This document shows positions 5,432 through 6,318 of a DNA stretch of 6,318 nt, in pieces. Numbering within the stretch: position 1 is the first letter of the stretch; every line of letters begins with the position of its first letter. A program made the translations under genes and the position numbers. The notes beneath the pieces are model-generated. The model searched no databases, was not told the DNA's origin, and saw nothing but the letters and a program-made list of their open reading frames with translations. Source of the DNA: Bacteriovoracaceae bacterium (GTDB lineage Bacteria; Bdellovibrionota; Bacteriovoracia; Bacteriovoracales; Bacteriovoracaceae); assembly GCA_023954595.1 (NCBI GenBank), contig JAGSHJ010000177.1, forward strand, positions 1-6,318, read 5' to 3'.

Positions 5432-6318
5432 ATGACTGAAGAAATGAAAAGAACAAATCATGTGGTTCTAACCAGCCACTCAAATCAAGTTTACAAAGAA
5501 AGTGTGCCAATTCATTGGGGTGCTAAAAATCCTGCGGAAAGAGGACCCATCGTGGCGACTATTTCTGATAAAGGAAATAGAAATGCTATCGGAACCCATA
5601 GTGGCTCTTACACGGTTTATCGTGCTCTTTCGATTGCAACAGGACATTTTCCAAATGATCATGTGGCAGATCTTGTAAACACTCATGCCACCACAGTTAT
5701 TGGCCCCCATGATTCATGGAAAGATCCTGAGAAGATTGTCTCAATTGATCCTTGGGGAGCTCAGATCAACGAGCACTTTAAAGACTATATTGATCAAGGT
5801 GTTGATGTCAGACCTACGATTGCCGTTACTCAGGCTCGTCTTGGTATTATGGAAATTAAAGATGCTATTGCAAAGGGACGTCTTCCCATTGATGGAAATA
5901 TAGTGACTAAAGAAGGTGATATTAAAGTGACGAAAGTTGCTATTGAACCGGTTTGGTATCTTCCTGGGATTGCTAAACGCTTTGATATGGATGAAGGAGA
6001 ACTTAGAAAAGTTCTATTTCAAGAAACTGGAGGTATGTTTCCAGAACTTGTGACTCGTCCAGATTTAAAAATCCTTCTTCCTCCAATTGGAAGTTCAACT
6101 GCTTATGTCTTTGGAAACCCTGATGATCTACAAAATCCAGATATTGAACTCACTTGTCGTGTACATGATGAGTGTAATGGATCTGATGTCTTTGGTTCAG
6201 ATATTTGTACCTGTCGTCCTTATTTAACCTGGGGAATTGAAGATGCAGCAAGAACGGCTCAAAGAGGTGGAGTTGGATTAATTGTTTATTTTAGAAAAGA
6301 GGGAAGGGCCCTAGGGGA
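5432..6318 (+). CDS. GTP cyclohydrolase II-like protein, Urc1-type (uracil catabolism), C-terminus cut by window edge
   Basis: An open frame of 295 codons runs off the right edge. Residues 1 to about 200 form an N-terminal domain unlike DHBP synthase and consistent with the GTP cyclohydrolase N-terminal family (GTP_CH_N). The RibA-like catalytic domain begins near 205. It keeps the RVHDEC motif (243-248) and the zinc ligands Cys248, Cys259 and Cys261 with the same spacing as E. coli RibA Cys54, 65 and 67, then YFRKEGR (286-292) in place of YHRQEGR. The rest of the active site lies beyond the window. Plain RibA is about 200 residues, so this longer form is unlikely to be the riboflavin enzyme; relatives with this architecture include Urc1 of the yeast uracil-degradation pathway and bacterial homologues. 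AGGA at 5422-5425, overlapping the mmsA stop, is 6 nt before the ATG, indicating one operon and coupled translation. A riboflavin role cannot be fully excluded. Confidence 0.88.
   Translation, partial: MTEEMKRTNHVVLTSHSNQVYKESVPIHWGAKNPAERGPIVATISDKGNRNAIGTHSGSYTVYRALSIATGHFPNDHVADLVNTHATTVIGPHDSWKDPEKIVSIDPWGAQINEHFKDYIDQGVDVRPTIAVTQARLGIMEIKDAIAKGRLPIDGNIVTKEGDIKVTKVAIEPVWYLPGIAKRFDMDEGELRKVLFQETGGMFPELVTRPDLKILLPPIGSSTAYVFGNPDDLQNPDIELTCRVHDECNGSDVFGSDICTCRPYLTWGIEDAARTAQRGGVGLIVYFRKEGRALG

Noticed and set aside
5685..5903. Plus-strand open frame within the GTP cyclohydrolase II-like gene
   Set aside because: Out-of-frame shadow of the continuous 295-codon frame that carries the zinc motif; its Leu-rich translation has no recognisable feature.
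5432..6318. Riboflavin-pathway RibA or RibBA
   Set aside because: The N-terminal ~200 residues show none of the DHBP synthase motifs of RibBA, and plain RibA lacks such an extension; the mmsA neighbour also does not fit riboflavin synthesis.
1..6318. CRISPR array, tRNA, rRNA, insertion sequence or phage genes
   Set aside because: No regularly spaced repeats, no tRNA-like cloverleaf, no transposase or integrase motifs were seen; all DNA except two short gaps is explained by coding regions.

Overview
The window looks like chromosomal DNA from a low-GC Gram-negative bacterium whose genes carry clear Shine-Dalgarno sites. Four of the six complete or partial coding regions with a readable N-terminus that I place outside core metabolism start with Sec-type signal peptides or carry a membrane anchor, so the left two thirds is envelope biology. 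The style (many unrecognised exported proteins) would fit a Bdellovibrionota/Bacteriovoracales-type predator or relative. That placement is an impression from protein style, not something the sequence proves.

Layout. (1) 1-205, minus: the N-terminal 68 codons of an exported protein of unknown function, cut by the left edge, with a good sigma70-type promoter so close to the ATG that the mRNA may be leaderless. (2) 290-577, plus: a small single-pass membrane protein with a charged helical N-terminus, transcribed divergently from (1). (3) 3742 to 574, minus: a tightly packed three-gene operon (gaps of +2 bp and -4 bp). Its products are a 466-residue exported protein that I read as a degenerate secretin-like protein, followed by two exported proteins (337 and 251 residues) that share a G-x-DLKPIS-x-x-QF block and appear to be diverged tandem paralogues. 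The last gene ends in a TTAA that is also the stop of the convergent gene (2). (4) 3743-3943: a divergent intergenic region with a possible promoter and Fur-like palindrome for the minus operon, and a better promoter for the plus operon. (5) 3944-5422, plus: CoA-acylating methylmalonate/malonate-semialdehyde dehydrogenase (mmsA). (6) 5432 to the right edge, plus: a GTP cyclohydrolase II-like protein with a long N-terminal domain, of the type linked to the Urc1 uracil-catabolic pathway, 9 bp after mmsA.

How they fit together. The minus operon could encode an outer-membrane pore-like protein and two periplasmic partners, but the usual ATPase and inner-membrane parts of a secretion system are not in view. 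The plus operon reads as the start of a pyrimidine (uracil) degradation operon: the Urc1-like protein would act early, and the dehydrogenase could turn the three-carbon semialdehyde end product into acetyl-CoA. Both system-level readings are inference from motifs and gene order.
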